In this document: positions 25,752 to 34,064 of the stretch, piece by piece
Numbering within the stretch: position 1 is the first letter of the stretch
How the letters are laid out: every line of letters starts with the position of its first letter
From: Bergeyella sp.
Lineage (GTDB): Bacteria > Bacteroidota > Bacteroidia > Flavobacteriales > Weeksellaceae
Reading direction: 5' to 3'
Assembly (NCBI GenBank): GCA_030263285.1
Contig: SZYB01000001.1
Location: forward strand, 556,911 to 620,910
Length of the DNA stretch: 64,000 bases
Notes under the pieces: generated by a model
Told to the model about the DNA's origin: nothing
Database searches by the model: none
The model's input: only the letters and a program-made list of their open reading frames with translations
Program-made: the position numbers and the translations under genes

Positions 25752-26633
25752 TTACTGTTTTTTGTAGAGTTGATCTAGTTTTTTTTCATATTCGTAATAA
25801 CCGATGCTATCGTATAATTCCTCACGGGTCTGCATCGTATGGAGGACATTTTTTTGAGTGCCATCCTTGCGGATATGCTCGTAAACATTTCGTGCGGCTT
25901 TATTGGCCGCACGAAAAGCCGAAAGCGGATAGAGAATAAGCCCCACTCCCGCCTGCTTAAGCTCTTCCGTATTATACATCTCTATCCTGCCAAACTCAGT
26001 AATATTGGCCAGAACAGGTATACCTGTTGCCTCTACAAATTTTTTGTACAAAGTGATATCCTCTACCGCCTCCGCAAAAATAAAATCTGCCCCCGCTTCT
26101 TTGTAAGCCACTGCCCTTTCTAAAGTTTTTTCCAGTCCCTCAACGGCATAAGCATCTGTGCGTGCACCTATGACAAAGTGCTTATCCGTCCTAGCGTAAA
26201 CACATGCACGCAGCCTGTCTACCATTTCTTCTTTGCTCACCAACTCCTTTCCGGGAAGGTGACCACATCTCTTTGAACTTACCTGATCTTCTATATGCAG
26301 CGCTGCAGCACCTGCCTTAATGAGGGATTTTACGGTGCGCTCCACATTAAGTACAGAAGAACCAAAACCTGTATCCACATCCACTAACAGGGGAAGCTTA
26401 GAAACACGGGTAATGCGTTCTACATCTACTAAAACATCTTCTAATGTAGTAATGCCTAAATCCGGAATACCCAAAGACCCAGCAGCTACACCACCTCCCG
26501 AAAGATATATTGCACGAAAACCCACCCCCTCTGCCAAAAGTGCATGGTTGGCATTTATAACTCCTACGATTTGCAAAGGACACTCCTCACTCATGGCTTC
26601 CCTAAACAACAATCCGGAACTTTTCATCTTCAT
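25752..26633 (-). CDS. prpB: 2-methylisocitrate lyase
   Basis: Isocitrate-lyase-superfamily enzyme cleaving 2-methylisocitrate to pyruvate and succinate. The KRCGH catalytic motif is present in [11 protein letters not shown], with [17 protein letters not shown] near the N-terminus, [18 protein letters not shown], and the metal-binding [10 protein letters not shown] segment. I start at the ATG at 26633 (293 residues), which places nine residues before FREAM just as in E. coli PrpB; ATG at 26642 or 26627 and TTG at 26657 are alternatives. It heads the prp operon and overlaps no other gene; no prpR-type regulator is adjacent. Confidence 0.94.
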   Translation of the reverse strand: MKMKSSGLLFREAMSEECPLQIVGVINANHALLAEGVGFRAIYLSGGGVAAGSLGIPDLGITTLEDVLVDVERITRVSKLPLLVDVDTGFGSSVLNVERTVKSLIKAGAAALHIEDQVSSKRCGHLPGKELVSKEEMVDRLRACVYARTDKHFVIGARTDAYAVEGLEKTLERAVAYKEAGADFIFAEAVEDITLYKKFVEATGIPVLANITEFGRIEMYNTEELKQAGVGLILYPLSAFRAANKAARNVYEHIRKDGTQKNVLHTMQTREELYDSIGYYEYEKKLDQLYKKQ

Positions 26634-26919
26634 ACCACTCATGAATTCAAAAATCAAACAAACTACAGTTTAAGAAAAAATTTAATGACCACAATTTAGG
26701 GAATAAATCATTAAAATAAATGGAATAGATGAAAATTTTATTCTATACCTCTTCTGTACCAAAATAGAGCACCCTTGGGGCATAAACTGGGACATCTTTA
26801 AAAAATTATCTTAATTTAGCAGCATTCTTTGGAATATATTTTTCTCTATACACCGGCTAAATAAAAGACAATGTATTTTATTGTACAACTTTTTAATCCA
26901 TAAAACAAAATTATTAGTG

Positions 26920-29058
26920 ATGAGTCGTCTAGCATTTGTGATTGGGATTCTATGTCTTATTCCAGCGCAGGGAGTCTATGCACAGAAAATAAAAAACAAA
27001 AGCGCAGAAATGAAAATAGAGAAGCTAAGGGGGGACAATCCCTTTTTCAGAAAAAGTACCCTCCAATATCAAAGTCCAGAATTTGACAAGATAAAAATTG
27101 AGCACTACAGACCCGCTTTTGATTTAGGATTGAAAATTCAGGAGAAAGAAATAGAAGACATTGCAAACAATCCAAAAAAACCTACTGTCCAAAATACACT
27201 GGAAGCTTTAGAAAAAAGCGGAGAAATACTGAGAAGAGCTCAATCCGTCTTTTATAATCTTACCAGCTCAGATTCAAACGAAGCGTTACAAACGCTTGAG
27301 AGCGAATATGCTCCGATATTTGCAGCGCAAAAAGACAAGATTCTCTTAAATGAAAAACTCTATCAAAGGCTGAAATCAATAGATCCAAAAAATCTGGAGG
27401 CAGAGAGCAGAAGACTTCTGGAAGTCTACCTTCAAAATTTTAAAATTTCCGGAGCTGAGCTGAGCCAGAAAAAAAAAGAAGAACTAAAAAAACTTAACCG
27501 GGAACTTGCGGTATTGCAAACCGAATTCAGTAAAAAACTTTTGGCAGCCACAAAAACAGGAGGGCTTTTAATCTCTGACGTAAAAGCCTTGGACGGACTT
27601 TCTCAGAACGAAATAGCAGGGCTTGCCTTTAACGCAAAACAGGCGGATAAAGAAGGGAAATACCTTATCAACCTACAAAACACTACCCAACAACCCGAAC
27701 TCCAAAAACTGAAAAACAGAGTCATAAGGGAAAAATTGTTTATGGCTTCTTGGAAAAGGGCCGAAAAAAAAGATGCCAACGATACCAGAAATACAATAGA
27801 AAGGTTGGCGATCCTAAGACTGAAAAAAGCAAAGATTCTGGGCTTTAAAAACTATGCCGAGTGGAACTTACAAGACCAAATGGCCAAAACACCGAAAGCG
27901 GCCGTACACCTCATGAAACAAATCGCCCAACCTGCATTGGAAAAGGCGAAGAAAGAACAAAATGAAATTGAAAAACTAAAAAAAATACAGGGAGACATGA
28001 GTGAGGTAGCGCCTTGGGACTGGAACTTTTATGCAGAACAGGTGAGAAAAGGAAAATACGACCTGAACGAGGAGGAGCTAAAACCCTATTTCGAGATTAA
28101 ATCCGTACTAGAAAAAGGCGTCTTTTATGCCGCAGAAAAATTTTACGGACTTACATTCAAGAGAAGAAATGACCTGCCCGTTTATCATCCCGACGTGGTA
28201 GTGTATGAAGTTTTTGATAGCAACGGAAAGTCTCTGGCAATCTACTTCTTGGATTTTTATATACGAGATTCGAAGAGGGGAGGCGCATGGATGAGCAATT
28301 TTGTGGAGCAGTCTACCCTACTGGGTACTCATCCTGTCATTGTGAACTGTTTTAATTACCAAAAACCTGCCGAAGGAAAACCTTCTCTTATCAACTTCAG
28401 AGAGGTGGAGACCATTTTTCATGAATTTGGTCACTCTTTACACGGCTTTTTCTCAAACCAAAAATACCCTACACTTTCAGGAACCAATGTACCCAGAGAT
28501 TTCGTAGAGTTTCCTTCCCAGATCAATGAGCATTTTGCACTAGAAGAAGAAATCCTTAAAAATTATGCCCGCCACTACAAAACAAACGAAGTAATCCCTG
28601 CAAAACTGATAGAAAAAATAAAAAAGTCCAGCAAATTTAATCAAGGATACCAAACCACAGAGCTGGTCTCTGCAGCGATGACAGACATGGCATGGCATAC
28701 CGTTACGGATCAGTCACAAATCACTCCTGTATCGGACTTTGAAAAAAAAGTACTGAAAAATAACGGCTTTACCTTAAATGCTGTCCCTCCCAGGTATCAT
28801 ACACCCTATTTTGCCCATATATGGGGTGGAGGATATGCAGCGGGATATTATGCCTATCTGTGGTCCGAAACTTTAGATAGTGATGCATGGGACTGGATAA
28901 AATCCCATGGTGGAATCACAAGAGAAAATGGAGACAGATTTCGGAGATATATACTTTCCGTGGGGAACTCGGTAGACTTGAATGAGACCTACAAAAATTT
29001 CGCAGGAAGAAATCCGAATATAAAACCTCTCCTTAGGGATAGAGGATTTATACAATAA
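26920..29058 (+). CDS. dcp: M3-family peptidyl-dipeptidase (Dcp-like), exported
   Basis: Zinc metallopeptidase of the M3 (thimet/Dcp) family. Starting at the ATG at 26920 it has 712 residues with a signal peptide MSRLAFVIGILCLIPAQGVY ending in AQ; an upstream start adds 13 residues before it and is less likely. The zinc motif FHEFGHSLHGF (His501, Glu502, His505) and the FVEFPSQINEHFA ligand helix are intact, as are DRNPPRY-like residues in VPPRYHTPYFAHIWGGGYAA (about 626-645) that bind substrate. It would remove dipeptides from peptide C-termini in the periplasm. Confidence 0.92.
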   Translation: MSRLAFVIGILCLIPAQGVYAQKIKNKSAEMKIEKLRGDNPFFRKSTLQYQSPEFDKIKIEHYRPAFDLGLKIQEKEIEDIANNPKKPTVQNTLEALEKSGEILRRAQSVFYNLTSSDSNEALQTLESEYAPIFAAQKDKILLNEKLYQRLKSIDPKNLEAESRRLLEVYLQNFKISGAELSQKKKEELKKLNRELAVLQTEFSKKLLAATKTGGLLISDVKALDGLSQNEIAGLAFNAKQADKEGKYLINLQNTTQQPELQKLKNRVIREKLFMASWKRAEKKDANDTRNTIERLAILRLKKAKILGFKNYAEWNLQDQMAKTPKAAVHLMKQIAQPALEKAKKEQNEIEKLKKIQGDMSEVAPWDWNFYAEQVRKGKYDLNEEELKPYFEIKSVLEKGVFYAAEKFYGLTFKRRNDLPVYHPDVVVYEVFDSNGKSLAIYFLDFYIRDSKRGGAWMSNFVEQSTLLGTHPVIVNCFNYQKPAEGKPSLINFREVETIFHEFGHSLHGFFSNQKYPTLSGTNVPRDFVEFPSQINEHFALEEEILKNYARHYKTNEVIPAKLIEKIKKSSKFNQGYQTTELVSAAMTDMAWHTVTDQSQITPVSDFEKKVLKNNGFTLNAVPPRYHTPYFAHIWGGGYAAGYYAYLWSETLDSDAWDWIKSHGGITRENGDRFRRYILSVGNSVDLNETYKNFAGRNPNIKPLLRDRGFIQ

Positions 29059-29090
29059 AACTTCTTGGGCCTTATCCACCCTCCGCCTAA

Positions 29091-29135
29091 AAAAAGCGGC
29101 AGACTACGATAGTACTGCCGCCGCTTTGGTATTTT
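29091..29135. terminator. bidirectional hairpin terminator between dcp and the ABC-F gene
   Basis: GCGGCAG at 29096-29102 pairs with CTGCCGC at 29115-29121, flanked by an A run on the left and a T-rich stretch on the right. It lies between two convergent genes. Confidence 0.75.
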
Positions 29136-29148
29136 TAATAGAATGATA

Positions 29149-31095
29149 CTATCCTAATTGTGCACCCAAATATTCCCATTCCTGCAAGGCAAGATCCAAT
29201 GCTTCTTTCCTTTTTCTGTATTCTTCCAGACGTTCTTCTGTAGGATTGCTTACAGAAAATTCTCTTTCATAATCTATAATTTCGGATTCCAAAAGGGCAA
29301 TCTTTTCTTCTATCTTCTTAAGCTTGTTTTGCCGTTTTTTTTTCTCTTTACTGATACTTACTTGTGGCTTATCATAAGAAACAGGATCTTCTTGTGGCTT
29401 AAGAGATTGTGACAAAGCTTCTTGACCTACGGTCTTTTTGGATTTTCCTAGCTTGGCTTTTTCTTCGGAAATTTCCCTGATGCTTTCTTTTTCTCTATAG
29501 GTCAGATACTCATCTATAGTTCCTAAAAACTCTTTCATTTTTCCCTCCTGGAATTCAAATATTTTATTGCAAAGCCCCCGTAAAAATTCTCTGTCATGAG
29601 AAATTACAATGAGTGTTCCTTCAAATTTTTGCAGCGCCATTTTTATAATCTCCTTGGATTGGATGTCCAGATGATTGGTAGGCTCATCCATGATAAGGGT
29701 ATTAAACGGACAGAGCAAAAGTTTGCACAACGCCAGCCTATTTCTCTCCCCACCGGAAAGTACTTTAGTTTTTTTATCTACATCTTCTCCAGAAAACAAA
29801 AAACTTCCCAGAAGATCCCGCACCCGGGGTCTGGTCTCTTCTGTAGCAACATCTTCCGCCTCCTGAAATACCGTTTTTTCCGGAGAAAGCACCTCTTCTT
29901 GGTTCTGAGCAAAATAACCAATACTTACGTTATATCCCAACGTCCATGTACCAGAATAATCTGAAATAACACCCGAAAGTATTTTGGCAAGCGTGGTTTT
30001 ACCCTGTCCGTTTTTCCCTAAAAGAGCTATTCTATCGCCTCTCTCCACAAAAAAATCAACACCGGAAAATATGTTTTTCTCTCCATAATTTTTACCCAGA
30101 CCTTTTGCTTCAAAAATTACTTTTCCGGGAACCACACTCTGTACAAAACGTATATTAAACTTTGAAACATCTTCGTTATCAACCTCTATACGCTCTATTT
30201 TTTCGAGCTTCCTGATAAGAGACTGGGCAAAAGACGCTTTCGACGCAATTGCGCGAAATTTGTTTATGTTGTCCTCCATTTGCTTGATCTCCACATCCTG
30301 ATTTTTCTTTGCTTGTACAAGTTTTTCTCTCCTCTCTTTCCTCAATTCCAAATACTGGATATAGTTGGCTCTATAATCCTCTATTTTTTTGTTGTTTACA
30401 TCAAAGGTTCGGTTACATACAGAGGTCATAAATTGTTTATCGTGACTCACCAAAACAATTGCTCCGGTGTACTCCCTCAAAAAACTCTCCAGCCACAGGA
30501 TACTTTCCATATCCAAATGATTGGTAGGTTCATCAAGGAGTAGCAGATCGTCCCTTTGCAAAAGAAGTTTTGCCAGCTCTATCCTCATACGCCATCCCCC
30601 GGAAAAAGTATCGGTGATTTTGGAAAAATCATCTGCCTTAAAACCGAGTCCCAACAAAACTTTCTCCACACTGCCCTCCAAATTGTGGGCATCATGATGC
30701 TGTAAAAGATCATTGAGATCTGTCATCCGCTGAATAAGATCTCCATAGGCATCACTTTCATAATCAGTTCGGGTGGTCAGCTGATCGTTTACCTCATCCA
30801 GTTCTTTTTTCCATCTGTTGATCTGCTCAAAAGCCTGCAAAGTCTCTTCCCAAACCGTTCTCCCCTTTACAAAATCCAAATCTTGTCTTAAAAATCCTAT
30901 AGTGATATTCCCTTCCGGAACCACATTCCCTTCATAAAAACTTATTTCTCCGGATAATATTTTAAGTAATGTAGACTTTCCTGCTCCGTTTTTCCCTATA
31001 AGCCCTATCTTATCCGTACGTTTTATGGTAAAGTTTACGTCCCGAAAAAGGTACTTACCCGAATGATGTAGACCAAGCCCCTGAACAGATAACAT
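29149..31095 (-). CDS. ABC-F family ATPase
   Basis: Soluble duplicated ATPase, 648 residues, with no membrane domain. Domain 1 has Walker A GKNGAGKST (about 36-44), signature FSGGWRMRIELA and Walker B DLLLLDEPTNHLD; domain 2 has GKNGQGKTT, LSGGERNRLALC and TLIMDEPTNHLD. A helical linker (about 240-300) and a Lys/Glu coiled coil at the C-terminus (about 560-648) fit the Uup-like branch. ABC-F proteins act on the ribosomal E site or in translation; the specific role is not clear, so resistance should not be inferred. Confidence 0.92.
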   Translation of the reverse strand: MLSVQGLGLHHSGKYLFRDVNFTIKRTDKIGLIGKNGAGKSTLLKILSGEISFYEGNVVPEGNITIGFLRQDLDFVKGRTVWEETLQAFEQINRWKKELDEVNDQLTTRTDYESDAYGDLIQRMTDLNDLLQHHDAHNLEGSVEKVLLGLGFKADDFSKITDTFSGGWRMRIELAKLLLQRDDLLLLDEPTNHLDMESILWLESFLREYTGAIVLVSHDKQFMTSVCNRTFDVNNKKIEDYRANYIQYLELRKERREKLVQAKKNQDVEIKQMEDNINKFRAIASKASFAQSLIRKLEKIERIEVDNEDVSKFNIRFVQSVVPGKVIFEAKGLGKNYGEKNIFSGVDFFVERGDRIALLGKNGQGKTTLAKILSGVISDYSGTWTLGYNVSIGYFAQNQEEVLSPEKTVFQEAEDVATEETRPRVRDLLGSFLFSGEDVDKKTKVLSGGERNRLALCKLLLCPFNTLIMDEPTNHLDIQSKEIIKMALQKFEGTLIVISHDREFLRGLCNKIFEFQEGKMKEFLGTIDEYLTYREKESIREISEEKAKLGKSKKTVGQEALSQSLKPQEDPVSYDKPQVSISKEKKKRQNKLKKIEEKIALLESEIIDYEREFSVSNPTEERLEEYRKRKEALDLALQEWEYLGAQLG

Positions 31096-31246
31096 AGAAT
31101 TTTTATATTTTAGCGTGCGATACCAAGTTTAAAAACCACAAAAGTAGTCAATTCCGGATATTACCGGAAACACACCGAGACAAAACAACAATGAAAAGGA
31201 AAAAAATAGGGAATATTACGGCAATATGGTCTTTGGCTGAATAGTA

Positions 31247-31943
31247 TCATCCCGATGCTTTGGGTGCGGTACTGGTGATCATGTCAGGATTTTCCAGAGA
31301 AAAGTTTTTTGACTCAAGAAGCTCGGTAAGTATTGTCCTCATCTGCTCTGCCACTGCCACAGGAAGATGAGATTTTTGAGCAACTTCCATCACCTGTTTT
31401 TTTCCATTGTCCTGTATCCTGGCCAGGTCATCTTTTTTACTGAAAAGATTAAAAAACTGCTCCTCCAGATTATAGTATTTATAATCTGTCTCTGTAGAAA
31501 GAATCTCAGGAGGCGGGAATTTTATCAGTCTTACTCTTCTTCTATTTTCGTCTATCTCCCACTGAAACTTTGCAAAATCATTATCCTACAAGTATTTTCG
31601 CCTATACAATGACCAGAGCTCTTTTGGTTGACGGAATAAATCTTAAATTTTTTTTGGTCTCTTCGTAATTGTAAATCTCATTAAAATATCTCTCGGCGCT
31701 TACCACCTTAAACGCTTTTCTTATGCCTTCTACAATGGTATGAGAACTCTCACGTACCTGAAGAGGTTTCTTGGAAAACTTTTCCTTTATAAGGTAAACA
31801 AATAGCCCTCCCAATAAAAAACCTATTATCAAAAATAAATACAAAGGAAAATCTCCGGGAAAACCCCGATAGAGGATTCCGACCCCCAGCAACAGTAAAA
31901 GTAAGCCCACCCCGTAAACAACAAACCGATTTTTTTTATACTA
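31247..31943 (-). pseudogene. decayed DUF4230 gene
   Basis: The minus strand holds a DUF4230-type protein broken in two. The first part has a membrane segment (about residues 1-40) and ends RYFNEIYNYEETKKNLRF and RALVIV, then an in-frame TAG. The next codons read KILVG, and a single extra base (31582-31592 region) shifts into the frame DFAKFQWEIDENRRRVRLIK...PPPEILSTETDYKYYNLEEQ, continuing to a stop at 31247. A nonsense change plus a one-base shift in one normally continuous domain argue for decay. The 5' end has no ATG; a GTG at 31910 or a lost start near 31940 are options. Confidence 0.75.
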
Positions 31944-32013
31944 ATCAATGCGAAAAACGTTTGATGCAAAATTAATTTTTTCGCGACATGTATAATGATA
32001 GAACATTTGTAAA

Positions 32014-32590
32014 ATGAAAAATCTATCTACATTTGATTTTCTTATAAACAAACTTTTGGTACATTTTGTTTTTTTATTAGGGGGTGAGAGTGCCGTTTTT
32101 TCGGCAAATGTTTCTGATGTGTGAGCGTACAAGAGCCATTGCTACTACAGGTTCGGGCGCACTTTACATAATCCCAAACGGAGCTGGAGCTTTTTTCCAC
32201 GGAATGGGCAAGTGCCTTTGCGACCAACTTTTATGAACAAGCAGTTTACCAAGGAAGATGTTATTCTCTCACCGTAGAATTTTTGGCAGAATTTCTTCTC
32301 ACTGCATTTTTTATCATAATAAATACTGGGAGCTACAGAAAAATAAGCAAACAGAAAATTTGCTGGGCTGACCACAGGGTTGGGCACTCACATTCATCTT
32401 ACTTCTATTCCTGTCACCAATACGTTTGTAAATCCCACCATATCACTCTCTCAGGCTCTATTTCTTCACGCTGCACTGGGTCAGTATATCTCTTTGGGGG
32501 CCGCCCTTGACGGTAAGAATTGTAAGAGGACTGGTCTACAAAAACCTTCTCAAAAAAATGAAACAGAAAACGAAAGTTATCGGCTGTAAA
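32014..32590 (+). pseudogene. aqpZ: decayed aquaporin Z gene
   Basis: Pieces of an AqpZ-like water channel appear in order in different frames. The ATG at 32014 reads MKNLSTFDFLINKLLVHFVF and then GGESAVFSANVSDV before TGA at 32122, like the family's GGCGSAVFAAxxPDVG. Downstream, AEFLLTAFFIIINTGSYRK matches helix 5, and another frame reads IHLTSIPVTNTFVNPTISLS, with SIPVTNTSVNPARS as the family version of the second NPA half-helix. The second NPA is now NPT and the region holding the first NPA is unreadable. Several frameshifts show inactivation. Confidence 0.8.
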
Positions 32591-32764
32591 AAACCAAAAA
32601 AAACTTACCTTGCGGCTTTATTTTTAAATTATTTTATATAGGCTCAAGCCTTTTGGGTTTATGGTCCGTCTTTATCTTTCTGAAAATTTTAAATTTCCAG
32701 AAACACAAAATACAGTAAGCCCAGTTTGATGTAGCAATTTTAGGAAATAAACATTTTGCCAAAA

Positions 32765-34015
32765 ATGAAACTAAAGAAAATACTGGGAGAGCTTTACGTA
32801 CAGGTCATCATAGCCATTGTCTTGGGGGGGGGGCTGGGAAATTTTTTCCCGGAAATTGGCAAAAGTATGAAACCCTTGGGAGACGGATTTATAAGAATTG
32901 TGAAAATGATCATTGCTCCCGTCATTTTCGTCTCTCTCACGCTTGGGATCGCCCACATGACAGATCTGAAAAAAGTAGGGAGAATAGCCACCAAGTCCTT
33001 TATTTATTTCCTTACATTCTCTACTCTTGCCCTGATCATTGGTCTCGTGGTTGCCAATGTGATAAAGCCCGGGTCAGGACTCAATATCGACCCCGCTACC
33101 CTTGCAGGAGATGTATCAGACTACACAAAAAAAGCAGAAGAATCTACCGTCACTGCTTTTTTGTTAAACATTATCCCCACCACTCTTTTTAGCCCTCTTG
33201 TGGGAAGTAATATTTTACAGATTCTCCTTATCTCCGTACTCATAGGAATCGCATTGGTACTTACAAAAGACAAGAGTCAGAACGTTGCTAATTTTTTACA
33301 AGATCTGTCTGCTCCCATATTCAAAATTGTTCATATCCTAATGAAATTGGCTCCTATAGGTGCATTTGGGGCAATTGCCTTCACAATAGGAAAATACGGC
33401 ATTGCCTCTATAAAAAACCTTTTGTTTTTGGTGGGGACTTTCTACATTACTTCTTTCTTATTTGTCGTTTTAGTTTTAGGATCGGTGGCTTGGTATAATA
33501 AATTCAATATTTTCAAGCTTTTGAACTACCTAAAAGAAGAGCTCCTCTTAGTTTTGGGCACCAGCTCCTCTGAATCTGTTTTGCCAAGCCTTATGGAAAA
33601 AATGGAAAAAGCAGGCTGCTCAAAGCCTATCGTAGGGCTTGTAGTCCCAACGGGATATTCATTTAATCTGGACGGCACCAACATCTACATGACTCTCGCC
33701 TCTCTTTTTATCGCACAGGCCATGAACATCCCCCTAACTTTAGAAAAGCAAATTCTTCTGCTATTGGTCGCCATGGTTAGCTCAAAAGGAGCAGCAGGCG
33801 TATCGGGAGCCGGATTTATCACCTTAGCCGCAACACTGGCCATTGTCCCGGAAATCCCTGTGGAAGGGATGGCTCTTATTTTGGGTATCGACAAATTCAT
33901 GAGCGAGTGCAGGGCACTCACCAATGTGATAGGAAACTCTGTTGCCACTGTGGTAGTGGCAAACTGGGAAAACCAACTGGACAGAGAAAAGTTAAATAAG
34001 GCACTCAATCCGTAG
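32765..34015 (+). CDS. dctA: C4-dicarboxylate:cation symporter DctA
   Basis: Dicarboxylate/amino acid:cation symporter family, 416 residues from the ATG at 32765 (a TTG at 32756 adds three). The closest memory match is E. coli Dct[66 protein letters not shown] and [19 protein letters not shown], then [20 protein letters not shown]. It would import succinate, fumarate and malate. A run of ten G (32824-32833) encodes GGG early in the first helix. The C-terminal stop is followed by a hairpin terminator. Confidence 0.93.
   Translation: MKLKKILGELYVQVIIAIVLGGGLGNFFPEIGKSMKPLGDGFIRIVKMIIAPVIFVSLTLGIAHMTDLKKVGRIATKSFIYFLTFSTLALIIGLVVANVIKPGSGLNIDPATLAGDVSDYTKKAEESTVTAFLLNIIPTTLFSPLVGSNILQILLISVLIGIALVLTKDKSQNVANFLQDLSAPIFKIVHILMKLAPIGAFGAIAFTIGKYGIASIKNLLFLVGTFYITSFLFVVLVLGSVAWYNKFNIFKLLNYLKEELLLVLGTSSSESVLPSLMEKMEKAGCSKPIVGLVVPTGYSFNLDGTNIYMTLASLFIAQAMNIPLTLEKQILLLLVAMVSSKGAAGVSGAGFITLAATLAIVPEIPVEGMALILGIDKFMSECRALTNVIGNSVATVVVANWENQLDREKLNKALNP
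32824..32833. repeat. 10-nt G homopolymer inside dctA
   Basis: Ten G in a row in codons for Gly-Gly-Gly near residue 21. The frame is open as given. Confidence 0.9.
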
Positions 34016-34021
34016 AAAAAT

Positions 34022-34064
34022 AAAACCTCTCGACTAATTCCCTAATACGAGAGTTTTATTTTTT
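34022..34064 (+). terminator. hairpin terminator after dctA
   Basis: CTCTCG at 34027-34032 pairs with CGAGAG at 34048-34053, followed by a T-rich run. The 3' arm overlaps the end of the convergent AddB-like gene. Confidence 0.75.

Noticed and set aside
29149-31095. Antibiotic-resistance type ABC-F protein
   Set aside because: Architecture fits the housekeeping Uup-like branch; resistance cannot be claimed from sequence reading.
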